Assembly (NCBI GenBank): GCA_963781595.1
Contig: CAWAGG010000006.1
Coordinates: 1,426,001 to 1,490,000, forward strand
Origin: JBEDUK01 sp963781595
GTDB taxonomy: Bacteria; Actinomycetota; UBA4738
Direction of reading: 5' to 3'
Length of the DNA stretch: 64,000 bases
The notes beneath the pieces are model-generated. The model did no database searches and was not told the DNA's origin. It was given only the letters and a program-made list of their open reading frames with translations. Position 1 is the first letter of the stretch; each line of letters opens with the position of its first letter. Made by a program: the position numbers and the translations under genes. This document shows, in pieces, positions 51,612 through 60,784 of this stretch.

Positions 51612-53279
51612 CTATCCCGCGGCTGATTCCGCCGGCAGGTAGCGAACGGCGTACGCGGCCGCCTCGGCGCGGTTGCGCAGGCCCAGCTTCGACAGGATGT
51701 TGCCGACGTGGGTCGCGGCCGTCTTCGTGCTGATGTAGAGGCGCGCGGCGATCTCGGCGTTCGTCAGGCCCTCGCCGAGCAGGCGGAGGACCTCGACCTC
51801 CCGCTTGCTGAGCTGATCGATCGAGCCCTTCGGCCCGGTCCGCCCGCGCACCCCGAGCGCGCGGAGGAACCGCGCCGCCCCGTCCGCGTCGCGCGTGGCG
51901 CCGACGCGTTCGAACGTCGAGAGCGCGGCCTTCGCCTCCTCGACCGCACGCTCAGGGTCGGGGGCCGCGACCGCCCGGGCCAGTGCGATCCGCGCGCGCG
52001 CAGCGGCGTGCGGCATCTGCAGCTGGACGAACGCGTCGAGCGCTCGTTCGAGCGGCTCCGTCGTGGCCGGTTCGGACGCGGCCGCGCGAACGTTTCCCCT
52101 CAGCGAGGTTCGCCTCGGCTCGCAGCGCTCCAGGCCGGAGCGCTCCGCGACCCCCGCGAGCGTCCGCGCCGTCTCCGCGGCGCCGATGAGGTCTCCCCGC
52201 TCGATCTGGACGTCGGCGAGCTGGACCAGCAGCGGCACCGCCAACAGCGTGTCCCGCCCGATCTGGTTCAGGCGGCGGTGCAGGCGCGCGGCCGCCAGGG
52301 CGTGCTGGTCCCGCGCGAGGTGCAGCGCGACCATCGGCTGGACCGCTTCGGGAAGATCCTCGTAGCCCTCGAGGAGGTGTTCGGCCTCCTCCAGCCTCCC
52401 CTGCTGGACCCGCAGGCCCGCGAGGCGCGCCGCGGGGTGGACGCAGCGGGGCCGCTGCCCGGTGGTCTCGAGCGTCCTGAGGGTATCGACCAGCCAGCGT
52501 TCGACCTCCGCCCAGTCTCCGGCCGCGCCGGCGACCTCTGCGCAGCAGGTGCCGCAGAACGTGAAGAGCCGGGGATGTTGATGGTGCGCGAGGAACCCCA
52601 TCACGAGCTGGGTCCAGGCATCGAACCGCGACATGTCCAGGACCAGCTCGCCGGCCTCGACCGCGGAGCAGTACAGGTCGCCGAGCGTCCGGAGGTCCCG
52701 CGGCTCCGGGGACGCCGCGGCCGCCATCGCTTCGTCGAGGTGGCGCATGCCCCGGTCGACGTCGCCCAGCCGGATCTCGGCCAGGGCCACCTTGCCGAGG
52801 GCGAACAGCTCGAGGTCGGGGTCCTTGTAGCGAGCTGCCACGGCGGCCGCCTGCTCGACCATCGGCAGTGCATCGGTCGGGTTCGGCACGTGCTCGGCCT
52901 TCGCCAGCAGGAGCCACCCCTCGGCCGAGGAGGGCTGCCCATCCCGGACCAGGCGCTCGGCGCGGGCGAGCCAGCCGTTGGCCGCGGCGTCGTTGCCGAC
53001 CGCGTCGGCGAACTCGCGGGCGAGCAGCAGCGCGACCTGGGCCGCCGCAGGTACGTCGTCAGCCCTGCGGTGCTCGGCGTACGCGTGCTCCCAGGCGTCG
53101 ATCGCGCCGGACGCGTCGCCGAGCCACCAGCGCGCCCGACCGAGGCCCTCGTAGGCGTCCGGCGTCGGTTCATCCGCGAGCTGCGCCTCGAAGGCCGCGG
53201 CGGCGGTCGTCCACGCGCCGGCCGCGAGAGCCGCAGGTCCGTCTGCGGCATCGTCGGGTGGACGCTGCTCGTCCTGCAT
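51612..53279 (-). CDS. LuxR-family regulator with TPR-like repeats
   Basis: 555 residues. About 480 residues of helical, Ala/Leu-rich repeats (SNAP/TPR-like, for example YEGLGRARWWLGDASGAIDA) precede a C-terminal LuxR helix-turn-helix: LSKREVEVLRLLGEGLTNAE then IAARLYISTKTAATHVGNIL. There is no P-loop NTPase, so it is a short relative of the MalT/LAL regulators. The start is ATG 53279, or ATG 53291. It lies 63 bases after the sigma-factor gene on the same strand, so the two may be co-regulated. Confidence 0.85.
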   Translation of the reverse strand: MQDEQRPPDDAADGPAALAAGAWTTAAAAFEAQLADEPTPDAYEGLGRARWWLGDASGAIDAWEHAYAEHRRADDVPAAAQVALLLAREFADAVGNDAAANGWLARAERLVRDGQPSSAEGWLLLAKAEHVPNPTDALPMVEQAAAVAARYKDPDLELFALGKVALAEIRLGDVDRGMRHLDEAMAAAASPEPRDLRTLGDLYCSAVEAGELVLDMSRFDAWTQLVMGFLAHHQHPRLFTFCGTCCAEVAGAAGDWAEVERWLVDTLRTLETTGQRPRCVHPAARLAGLRVQQGRLEEAEHLLEGYEDLPEAVQPMVALHLARDQHALAAARLHRRLNQIGRDTLLAVPLLVQLADVQIERGDLIGAAETARTLAGVAERSGLERCEPRRTSLRGNVRAAASEPATTEPLERALDAFVQLQMPHAAARARIALARAVAAPDPERAVEEAKAALSTFERVGATRDADGAARFLRALGVRGRTGPKGSIDQLSKREVEVLRLLGEGLTNAEIAARLYISTKTAATHVGNILSKLGLRNRAEAAAYAVRYLPAESAAG

Positions 53280-53342
53280 GGTCCGCATCATGCGGGAGCC
53301 GGGGCCACGAATCCACCCTGCGGTCGCGCTCCGCGCGCCGGC

Positions 53343-54257
53343 TCAGGCCCCCGGCGCCGGGTTCAGGTGCCGGAGCTTGTCAGGGTTGCTGATCGCACGG
53401 ACCGTCTGCACCTGTCCGTCGGCGATGTCGAGCCCGATCACCAGGACGGTCCGTCCCTCGGGGTCGAGGAACAGCGCGCCGGGCTGGCCGTTGACCTCCG
53501 CGGAGCGCCACGCGACGATCGGGACCCTCGCGCGGGCCCTGGCGCCCATCAGCACGCGGGTCACGCGTTCGCGCCCGAACACCGGCTTCGGGAAGGCGGC
53601 GGCCTTCCCGCCGCCGTCGCCGTACGCCACCACGTCGGCCGCGAGCAGGTCGATCAGTCCCTCCGTATCGCCGTCCGCCGCAGCAGCGAAGAACCGCCGC
53701 GCGATCTCGTCCCGCCGCTGTCGGGAGGCTTCGAACCGGGGCTTCCGTGCCTCGAGCTGCTTGCGCGCCCGGACCACGAGCTGGCGGCAGTTCGCTTCGG
53801 ACTTGCCGACGATCGAAGCGATCTCGCCGTAGTCGTAGTCGAACACCTCACGCAGCAGGAACACCGCGCGTTCGACCGGCGTGAGGCTCTCCAGCAGGAC
53901 GAGGAACGCCATCGACAGCGAATCCGCGGTCTCGGCGTGCCGTTCGACGTCGTCCTCGTCGTCGGTGACGAGCGGCTCGGGGAGCCACGGCCCGACGTAG
54001 GTCTCGCGCCGCACGCGCGCCGAACGGAGGTGGTCGATCGCGAGCCGCGTGATGACCGCGGAGAGATACGCCTTCGGCGACGCGATCTCCGTGGCGCCTT
54101 CCTGCGCGCCGAGGTGCACGCGGAGGAACGCCTCCTGGACGATGTCCTCCGCCTCGCTCGCGCTGCCGAGCATCCGGTAGGCGATGGAGAACATCAGTGG
54201 CCGGAACTCGTCGTAGAGGTCGCCGACGGCGCGTGCGGCTGTGGATCCGTCGTTCAT
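53343..54257 (-). CDS. ECF41-type RNA polymerase sigma factor
   Basis: 304 residues. Region 2 (YDEFRPLMFSIAYRMLGSAS, EDIVQEAFLRV) and region 4 (LTPVERAVFLLREVFDYDYG, EIASIVGKSEANCRQLVVRA) are followed by a SnoaL-like C-terminal domain with VVAYGDGGGKAAAF, the DGGGK motif of group ECF41. In this group the C-terminal domain itself controls activity and no membrane anti-sigma factor is needed. The usual partner gene (a carboxymuconolactone decarboxylase-like or similar protein) is not visible nearby. Confidence 0.92.
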   Translation of the reverse strand: MNDGSTAARAVGDLYDEFRPLMFSIAYRMLGSASEAEDIVQEAFLRVHLGAQEGATEIASPKAYLSAVITRLAIDHLRSARVRRETYVGPWLPEPLVTDDEDDVERHAETADSLSMAFLVLLESLTPVERAVFLLREVFDYDYGEIASIVGKSEANCRQLVVRARKQLEARKPRFEASRQRRDEIARRFFAAAADGDTEGLIDLLAADVVAYGDGGGKAAAFPKPVFGRERVTRVLMGARARARVPIVAWRSAEVNGQPGALFLDPEGRTVLVIGLDIADGQVQTVRAISNPDKLRHLNPAPGA

Positions 54258-54404
54258 CGTTGCCCGAAGACGAACCTGCAGGCCTCCGTGTGACATCTCG
54301 GGAGCCCGCGTGCTCGACGCCTTCCGGCGTCGGAGCGCCACGAGGTGCGCGAACCGTTCGTCGTCCTCAGGCGCTGCGTCGCGATGACCACGTGACCTTC
54401 GGGG

Positions 54405-54680
54405 TCACGCCCCGGGAAGGGCGTCGACGACCTCGTCGCCCTGGAGCGACGACTCGCGCCGACGGCCGAAGAGGAAGTACGCGATCGGCAGGATCCCGGC
54501 GGAGCTTACGATGCTGATCGCGGTGCCCCACGCCCACTTCGGTCCGCGGACCTGGCTCGCGGGGCGACGCTTCAGGTCGATGAGCGCCGCGATCTTGAGG
54601 AGGCCCTCGACGGCCGACATGACCATGATGGCCCGGCGCTTGCCTTCGGGGAGATCGTCCCATCGGCGCTTCATGACCAT
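54405..54680 (-). CDS. PLDc_N-domain small membrane protein
   Basis: 91 residues. A first helix (AIMVMSAVEGLLKIAALIDL) and the motif KWAWGTAISIVSSAGILPIA then YFLFGRRRE match the PLDc_N (cardiolipin-synthase N-terminal) family, here as a stand-alone protein. Start ATG 54680 or 54674. Divergent from the ABC exporter operon. Confidence 0.75.
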   Translation of the reverse strand: MVMKRRWDDLPEGKRRAIMVMSAVEGLLKIAALIDLKRRPASQVRGPKWAWGTAISIVSSAGILPIAYFLFGRRRESSLQGDEVVDALPGA

Positions 54681-54804
54681 CGCTTCCTCCCGAGGAGAGA
54701 ACCCGGAACGACGTCACCTTACGCCGGTCGGCTCCGGCCGACCCGGATGTCACACGACGCGGGCCTCCTTCGTCTCCGGATGCATGCGAGAGAAGGAGGA
54801 CACG

Positions 54805-55788
54805 ATGGAGCATCACGGCATCGAGGCGACCGGCCTCGAACGCGCCTTCGACGGAGCCATCAAGGCCGTGGACGACGTCTCGCTCGCCGTCGAACCCGGC
54901 GAGATCTACGGCTTCCTCGGGCCGAACGGCGCGGGGAAGTCCACGACCGTCCACGTCCTGACGACGCTCCTGCCGCCCACCGGCGGCCGGGCGACCGTCG
55001 GCGGCATGGACGTCGCGACCCGGGGCGCCGAGGTCCGCGCGATCATCGGGGCGGCGCTCCAGGAGGTCGCGCTCGACCCGCACCTGACCGGCAACGAGCA
55101 CCTCCGGCTCCAGGCGAGCCTGCACGGCCTGCGACGCGACGAGGGCCTCGCACGCGCCGAGGAGCTGCTCGTGCGGGTGGGGCTCGTGGACGCCGGTCGG
55201 CGGAAGGTCTCGACGTACTCGGGCGGCATGAAGCGCAGGCTGGACCTGGCGCTGGCGCTCGTGCACAGGCCGAGCGTCCTGTTCCTGGACGAACCCACGA
55301 CCGGCCTGGATCCCCAGAGCCGCGCGGCGCTGTGGGACGAGGTTCGCCATCTGGCGAAGGACGAAGGCGCCACGGTGTTCCTCACGACCCAGTACCTGGA
55401 GGAGGCGGACCTGCTCGCGGACCGGATCGGGATCATCCACCACGGGCGGATCGTGGCCGAAGGCACGCCGGATGCCCTGAAGGAGAGCATCGGTCGCAAG
55501 CGGATCGAGGTCGTCCCGACCGACCCCGAGGACCGTCCGATCGTGGAAGCCGTCCTGTCAGCGTTCGGCGAACCGGCGAGCGGGAGGCCGGACGCGGTCG
55601 CGGTCGCGATGTCGCTCCCGCCGGGATGGAACGCGGTCGAGGAGGTCGTCCGCGCGATCGACGGCGCTGGCGTGACGATCGCGGACCTGGGCGTGCACGC
55701 GCCGACGCTCGACGACGTGTTCCTGGAGAAGACGGGCCGAACCCTCGAGGGCGCGGCCGACGCCTCCGACGAGGAGGTGGCGGCATGA
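54805..55788 (+). CDS. ABC-2 exporter ATPase, daunorubicin-resistance (DrrA) type
   Basis: 327 residues: Walker A GPNGAGKSTT, Q-loop LQEVALDPHLTG, signature YSGGMKRRLD, Walker B VLFLDEPTTGLDPQS, H-loop TTQYLEEADLLADR and the DrrA C-terminal domain ending APTLDDVFLEKTGRTLEG. Exports drugs or lipids with the two permeases that follow. The ATG follows AGAAGGAGGA, one of the best ribosome sites in the window. No frameshift, unlike the exporter at 23-26 kb. Confidence 0.93.
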   Translation: MEHHGIEATGLERAFDGAIKAVDDVSLAVEPGEIYGFLGPNGAGKSTTVHVLTTLLPPTGGRATVGGMDVATRGAEVRAIIGAALQEVALDPHLTGNEHLRLQASLHGLRRDEGLARAEELLVRVGLVDAGRRKVSTYSGGMKRRLDLALALVHRPSVLFLDEPTTGLDPQSRAALWDEVRHLAKDEGATVFLTTQYLEEADLLADRIGIIHHGRIVAEGTPDALKESIGRKRIEVVPTDPEDRPIVEAVLSAFGEPASGRPDAVAVAMSLPPGWNAVEEVVRAIDGAGVTIADLGVHAPTLDDVFLEKTGRTLEGAADASDEEVAA

Positions 55789-56567
55789 ACGGCGTGAGCG
55801 GCTCCGGATCCCAGATCCTCGCGCTGGCGCGACGCTCGATGGTGCGCACGCTCCGTCAGCCCGGCGCGATCATCCCGGCGATAGTGTTCCCGCTGTTCTT
55901 CCTCGCCGTCGTGTCGGCCGGCGCGAAGTCGGCCGCGAAGCTCCCCGGCTTCCCGACCGACTCGTACTTGACGTTCTACCTGGCGGGGCCGTTCCTCCTG
56001 GGTGCGCTGCTCGCGGGCGCGAACGGCGGGACCGACTTGGCGAGCGACGTCGAGTCCGGTTTCCTGAACCGCCTGGCACTGACGCCGGTCCGGCGGGTCG
56101 GGGTGATCCTGGGGAACCTGTCGGGAACCCTGGTGCTGGGCGTCATCCAGCTGGCGGCGTTCTTCGCGGTGGGCGCGGCGTTGGGGGTCCGGCTCGAGAG
56201 CGGCCCGGGCGGGCTCGCGGTGGTCGTCGCCCTGGCCCTGCTGGTGTTCGTGGCGTTCGGCGCGCTCTGGGCGGTGATCGGGCTCGCGACCGGCTCGTCG
56301 GAAGCGGTCCAGGGCCTCTTCCCCCTCGGGTTCGTCGTGATCGGCTTCTCGTCGCTGTTCATCCCGCGCGCGCTGATCACGGTCACCTGGTTCCGTGATG
56401 TGGCGACGTGGAATCCGGCCTCGTACCTGATCGAGGGGCTGCGATCACTCGTGATCACGGGCTGGGACGCACGGGCGCTCGGCCTTGCGTTCGGACTCGC
56501 GGGGGCGCTGACGGTCCTGGGCCTGGTCGGCGCGTCGGCGGCCCTCGGGAGGAGGTTGGCGCGATGA
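55785..56567 (+). CDS. ABC-2 family permease (DrrB type), first
   Basis: 260 residues with six hydrophobic helices: RRSMVRTLRQPGAIIPAIVF at the start, SDVESGFLNRLALTPVRR between helices 2 and 3, and WFRDVATWNPASYLIEGLRS near the end, as in daunorubicin-type permeases. Overlaps the ATPase and the next permease by four bases (ATGA) each, so all three are coupled. Confidence 0.9.
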   Translation: MNGVSGSGSQILALARRSMVRTLRQPGAIIPAIVFPLFFLAVVSAGAKSAAKLPGFPTDSYLTFYLAGPFLLGALLAGANGGTDLASDVESGFLNRLALTPVRRVGVILGNLSGTLVLGVIQLAAFFAVGAALGVRLESGPGGLAVVVALALLVFVAFGALWAVIGLATGSSEAVQGLFPLGFVVIGFSSLFIPRALITVTWFRDVATWNPASYLIEGLRSLVITGWDARALGLAFGLAGALTVLGLVGASAALGRRLAR

Positions 56568-57355
56568 ACGAACCACGCTCGCACGTCGGCAAGTACGCGA
56601 GGGGCGCGTACGGCGTCGCCGCTCGGACGCTCCGGACGACGTTCCGCAACCCGGCGCTCCTGATGCCGCCGCTGATCGCGCCGCTGATCTTCTTCGCCGT
56701 GATCGGTGCCGGACTGGGAGCGCTCGGGAGCGCGCCGGGGTTCGACTTCCCCGGCGGATACACGTCGTTCAGCTTCGTGTTCATCCTGCTGAACGCCGCG
56801 AGCTTCGCCGCGATCTTCGCGGGCATGGCGCTCGCGCAGGACCTGGAGACCGGGTTCTCGCGGAGGCTGATGCTCGCGGCGGGCAGGCGGAGCGCGCTGA
56901 TCCTCGGGTACGGGATCACCGCCGTGGTCCGCGTGGCGCTCGGCATCGCCACGGTGTTCGTCGTGGGCACCGCCGTGGGTGTGCGCCCGCACGGTTCGGC
57001 GTGGAACGTCGTCTGGCTCGTCGTGATCGCGATGGGGTTCGGCGTGGCCGTGGCGCTCTGGGCGATCGGCATGGCGCTCCGCGTGCGCTCGGTCCAGGGC
57101 GCCCCGGCGATGCAGGTCCCGGTCCTGATGGCGCTGTTCTTCGCGCCGACGTTCGCACCGCTCGCACTGCTGGCCGGCTGGCTGCATGGGGCGGCGACGT
57201 GGAACCCGGTCTCGTACCTGTTCGAATCTGGCCGAGGGTTCCTGGCGGGCAGGCCCACGGACGTCGGGCTCGCGCTGTCCGCGATCGTCGGCATGGTGGC
57301 CTTGCTGGCGATCTGGACCGCGACGGGGCTGCGTCGGGCGGAGCGAACGGTGTGA
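56564..57355 (+). CDS. ABC-2 family permease (DrrB type), second
   Basis: 263 residues, similar in plan to the first permease: TLRTTFRNPALLMPPLIAPL, QDLETGFSRRLMLAAGRRSA and WLHGAATWNPVSYLFESGRG. The two permeases probably form a heterodimer. The gene ends the operon; the next gene converges. Confidence 0.9.
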   Translation: MNEPRSHVGKYARGAYGVAARTLRTTFRNPALLMPPLIAPLIFFAVIGAGLGALGSAPGFDFPGGYTSFSFVFILLNAASFAAIFAGMALAQDLETGFSRRLMLAAGRRSALILGYGITAVVRVALGIATVFVVGTAVGVRPHGSAWNVVWLVVIAMGFGVAVALWAIGMALRVRSVQGAPAMQVPVLMALFFAPTFAPLALLAGWLHGAATWNPVSYLFESGRGFLAGRPTDVGLALSAIVGMVALLAIWTATGLRRAERTV

Positions 57356-57415
57356 CGACGCGCGACGGTCCGCGGCGGGGCGCTCCCCGGACGCGCGCCG
57401 GCCGCGGAGACGGCC

Positions 57416-57643
57416 TCAGATGCCGAGGATCCGACGCTTCTTCGCGACGAACTCCTCGTCGCTCAGGTGGCCCTCGTCGTGGAGGCGCGTGATCTCGCGG
57501 AGCTGCGCGGTGACCTTCTCGTCCTCGTCGGTGACCGGGGGAGCCTGGACGGGCGCGAACTGGCTCGCGGACCACTCGACCTCGAGGCGCGAGATCCTGC
57601 GCGCCGTCCGTCGCGCGGTTCTCCGGCTGACCCCACCGAACAT
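57416..57643 (-). CDS. SHOCT-domain small protein
   Basis: 75 residues from the ATG at 57643. The C-terminal SHOCT helix pair is clear: LREITRLHDEGHLSDEEF then VAKKRRILGI. The N-terminus is basic (RRTARRTARRISRLE). SHOCT is a short oligomerisation module found at protein ends. AGGAGG lies 10 bases before the ATG, and the frame is open further upstream. Confidence 0.8.
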   Translation of the reverse strand: MFGGVSRRTARRTARRISRLEVEWSASQFAPVQAPPVTDEDEKVTAQLREITRLHDEGHLSDEEFVAKKRRILGI

Positions 57644-57744
57644 CGACACGTAGCCTCCTGACGTCCCGGCGCCGACCCGTCCGAGCGGGTGGCGTCGTAC
57701 CGGGAGATTCGGCCTCACGCCCGAAAGTCTTGAGCGGGCCGTCG

Positions 57745-59403
57745 TCAGGCCGCGTCGACCCGCGGGCGGTGGCGCTCGACGATCGCCTCGACGTCGTGGT
57801 CCGGCGGGAGCGTGCCGAACGTCCGACCGCCCTCACCGGCCAGTCGCGAGGCCACGAAGGCCTCGGCGACGGGCGTCGGGGCATGCCTGAGCACGAGCGA
57901 TCCCTGGAGCGCGAGCGCCAGGCGCTCGACCACGCGACGCCCTCCCGCCTGCGCGCGATCGGTGGATGCTTCGTCGAGCCCGGCCATCTCGGTGCGGGTC
58001 GCGTCCACCCACGCGTCGAACCGCGGGTCCGAACCGCGCGCCAGCCCGATCTCACCGAGGAGGACGTCGACGCCAGCCTGCTCCTTCGCCATCGCGCGGA
58101 GCACGTCGAGCGCGATCACGCTCCCGCTGCCCTCCCAGATCGAGTTCAGCGGCGAATCTCGCAGCAGTCGGGGCATCGGCGAGTCCTCCACGTAGCCGTT
58201 CCCGCCGAGGACCTCCAACGCCTCCGCGGCGACGGGCGTCGCGCGCTTGCAGATCCAGTACTTGAAGACCGGCGTCGCGATCCGCTGGAAGGCCGCCGCT
58301 CGCGCGTCTCCGGCGGCCGCTTCGTCGAAGGCCCTGGCGAGCCGCATCGCCGCGAGCGTCGCGGCTTCGGACTCCACGCAGAGGTCGGCCAGCACGTTCG
58401 CCATCAGCGGCTGTTCGACCAACGGCCTCCCGAACGCCCACCGGAAGGCGGCATGGTGCGTCGCCTCGGCGACGGCCCGGCGCATGTTGGCAGCGGACCC
58501 GAGGACGCAGTCGAGCCGCGTGTGGTTCACCATCTCGATGATCGTCGGGACGCCGCGGCCCTCCTCGCCGACCCGCCGGGCGATCGCCGCGTCGAACTCG
58601 ACCTCGCCGGAGGCGAGCGAGCGCGTCCCGAGCTTGTCCTTCAGGCGAACGATCCGGAAGCCGGCGTTCCGAGAGCCGTCGGGCAGGCGGCGCGGCAGCA
58701 GGAAGCACGTGAGCCCGCCGGGCGCCTGCGCGAGCACGAGGAACGCGTCCGAGACGGGGTGCGAACAGAACCACTTGTGGCCGGTCAGCTCGTACGTACC
58801 GTCCGCCGAGCCGACCGGGTCCGCGACGGTCGTGTTCGCCCGGACGTCCGAACCGCCCTGTTTCTCCGTCATCGCCATCCCACAGAGGGCGGAGGTCGAC
58901 GGATCGGTGTCGAGCAGGCGCGGCTCCCACTCCGCGGCGAGCGCGGGTTCGTGCCGGAGCGCCGGGATCGACGCGAACGTCATCGACAGCGGGCAGCCGA
59001 CGCCGGCTTCGGCCTGCGAGAGCAGGTACAGCATCGCGGCGCGGACCACGTGCGCGCCCGCTCCGGGCGAGCGCCACGGCAGCGACGCAACGCCTTCGGA
59101 GATGCCCAGTCCGAGCAGCGACGCCCACGCCGGATGGAACTCGACGTCGTCGACCCGGACGCCGTACCGATCGTGGGTCCTGAGCACGGGCGGGTTCCGG
59201 TCGGCTTGCGGTCCCCAATCCGTGAGCGGCTCGCCACCGATGGTGAGGCCGAACGCCCCCAGCCGCTCCATGCCCCAGGCACCGCCCTCGCGCTCGACGG
59301 CCTCGCGGAGCGGCGCGTCCTGCGTGAAGAGGTCGTATCGAACCAGCGGGGGCGGCTGGTTCGAAACCTCGTGGGTCTCGCGGCGCCGGTCGAGGAGGGA
59401 CAT
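57745..59403 (-). CDS. Acyl-CoA dehydrogenase, AidB-like
   Basis: 552 residues, longer than ordinary acyl-CoA dehydrogenases and close to AidB. Blocks: LCGMAMTEKQGGSDVRANTT and YELTGHKWFCSHPVSDAFLV (flavin site), RLKDKLGTRSLASGEVEFD, and EALEVLGGNGYVEDSPMPRL then NSIWEGSGSVIALDVLRAM, all typical of the family. AidB binds DNA and is linked to alkylation defence, but some relatives are true dehydrogenases for branched acyl-CoA. The ATG at 59403 is preceded by AGG-poor sequence. Confidence 0.88.
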   Translation of the reverse strand: MSLLDRRRETHEVSNQPPPLVRYDLFTQDAPLREAVEREGGAWGMERLGAFGLTIGGEPLTDWGPQADRNPPVLRTHDRYGVRVDDVEFHPAWASLLGLGISEGVASLPWRSPGAGAHVVRAAMLYLLSQAEAGVGCPLSMTFASIPALRHEPALAAEWEPRLLDTDPSTSALCGMAMTEKQGGSDVRANTTVADPVGSADGTYELTGHKWFCSHPVSDAFLVLAQAPGGLTCFLLPRRLPDGSRNAGFRIVRLKDKLGTRSLASGEVEFDAAIARRVGEEGRGVPTIIEMVNHTRLDCVLGSAANMRRAVAEATHHAAFRWAFGRPLVEQPLMANVLADLCVESEAATLAAMRLARAFDEAAAGDARAAAFQRIATPVFKYWICKRATPVAAEALEVLGGNGYVEDSPMPRLLRDSPLNSIWEGSGSVIALDVLRAMAKEQAGVDVLLGEIGLARGSDPRFDAWVDATRTEMAGLDEASTDRAQAGGRRVVERLALALQGSLVLRHAPTPVAEAFVASRLAGEGGRTFGTLPPDHDVEAIVERHRPRVDAA

Positions 59404-59446
59404 CGAACGCCGAGGGTACCCCGGTCGCCGCGGGTCCGTCAGGCGC

Positions 59447-60667
59447 TCAGAAGTACGTCGGAGACCACGGCGGGGGGTCAGCGGCGAACATCCGCCCGGC
59501 CAGGCCCAGCGAGCCAGGGCGCTCCTCGAGCACCCGTCCGGCCGCCGCGAGGGTGCGGACGCTGGATCCGCCGAGGTACGCGGCGGCGAGGTCGGACGCG
59601 CCGAGGAGCAGGTCAGGGGCTGCGGTCGTGGGCGTGCACGACGCACCGTCCGGACCCACGTCCAGTTCGTACCTACCCTCGTTCCACCCGCAGAACCCGT
59701 CGCGGACGCCAAGCACGAGCGTCCCCTCCGCGCCGTAGACGCGGCCGCCCAGCGCCGCCGGTACGTCGACGATCCGGACATACATGCCGTCGGTCACGCG
59801 GAACCGGAGGCGGCGCGGCTCCGGGACCATGTGTATCAGCGGTTCGTCCACGGGCCGGGACCACGCCTCGACCGTCCGGATCAGGTCGATGCCGAACGCG
59901 AACCGCCACAGCGCGGCGTACGCCTCCGGGGTCTCGGCGAGCAGGTCGCGGACCATCACGGTTCCGCCCGGGATCCCGTCCGGCCATTCCGACTTCACCC
60001 GGTAGGTCAGGTACCCGTCCACACGACCCGACGTCTCGTGCAGCACGTAGAAGAGCGCGCTCGCGCCCCGGCGCCACCGCTCGGGGTCGGCGTACTCGAC
60101 CTCCCAGAACGCGTCGCTCACCGAGACCGCGCCGGCGCGGTGCGGGCGCATGCGTTCGTAGGCCGCCGGGATCTCGCCGAGGGCTTCGTCGTGCTCGACG
60201 ATCCGGACGGAGCCCGGATCGTCCGACGTCGCGATCGGTCCGGTCCGGTCGCGATCTGCCTCGAACCTCCCGCCCAGCGTCGCCAGTCCGTAGCCGAACC
60301 GACCGTAGATCGCGCCCTCGGAGGCGAACAGCCCGGCCAGCGGCTCGCCGCGGTCCCGCACGTCCTCGAGCTGGCGTCGCATCATCGAGGTCAGGATCCC
60401 GCGCCGCCGGTGCGACGGGATGACGCCGACGTTCGTGACCCCGGCCATCGCCAGTGCACCGCCCGGCGTCGTGACCGTCATGGTCAGCGCCGCGGCCGTG
60501 CCGACGATCCGCGACCCGTCGAACGCCGCGAGGCTCCGGTCGAATTCGAACACCTTCCGCCAGCGTTCGGTCTCCTCCGGCTCGTGGTGGTGGCTGAACG
60601 CCACCTCGTCCGCGGAGACGAACGCGACGAACTCGTCGGGCTCGATCGGCCTGATCGCGATGTCCAT
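59447..60667 (-). CDS. eis: Eis-family N-acetyltransferase
   Basis: 406 residues: two GNAT domains and an SCP-like C-terminal domain. VGVIPSHRRRGILTSMMRRQ is the acetyl-CoA loop, FASEGAIYGRFGYGLAT follows, and the protein ends SPTYF, with the C-terminal Phe whose carboxylate is a catalytic base in Eis. Eis proteins acetylate aminoglycosides or Lys residues. Start ATG 60667; an upstream in-frame start at 60709 is possible. Confidence 0.88.
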   Translation of the reverse strand: MDIAIRPIEPDEFVAFVSADEVAFSHHHEPEETERWRKVFEFDRSLAAFDGSRIVGTAAALTMTVTTPGGALAMAGVTNVGVIPSHRRRGILTSMMRRQLEDVRDRGEPLAGLFASEGAIYGRFGYGLATLGGRFEADRDRTGPIATSDDPGSVRIVEHDEALGEIPAAYERMRPHRAGAVSVSDAFWEVEYADPERWRRGASALFYVLHETSGRVDGYLTYRVKSEWPDGIPGGTVMVRDLLAETPEAYAALWRFAFGIDLIRTVEAWSRPVDEPLIHMVPEPRRLRFRVTDGMYVRIVDVPAALGGRVYGAEGTLVLGVRDGFCGWNEGRYELDVGPDGASCTPTTAAPDLLLGASDLAAAYLGGSSVRTLAAAGRVLEERPGSLGLAGRMFAADPPPWSPTYF

Positions 60668-60770
60668 GGGTGCGCCCCGTGTCCGTTCGGTCCGGATAGG
60701 GGACGACACGTCCCCGGGGCGGGACTGTAGCAGGGGACCTCGACGCTATCGCCCGGGCCCTCCGACCAGG

Positions 60771-60776
60771 TACCAT
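60771..60776 (+). promoter_or_regulatory. -10 box (TACCAT) of the methyltransferase gene, leaderless type
   Basis: TACCAT ends eight bases before the ATG at 60785, with no ribosome site between. Confidence 0.55.
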
Positions 60777-60784
60777 GACCCTAT

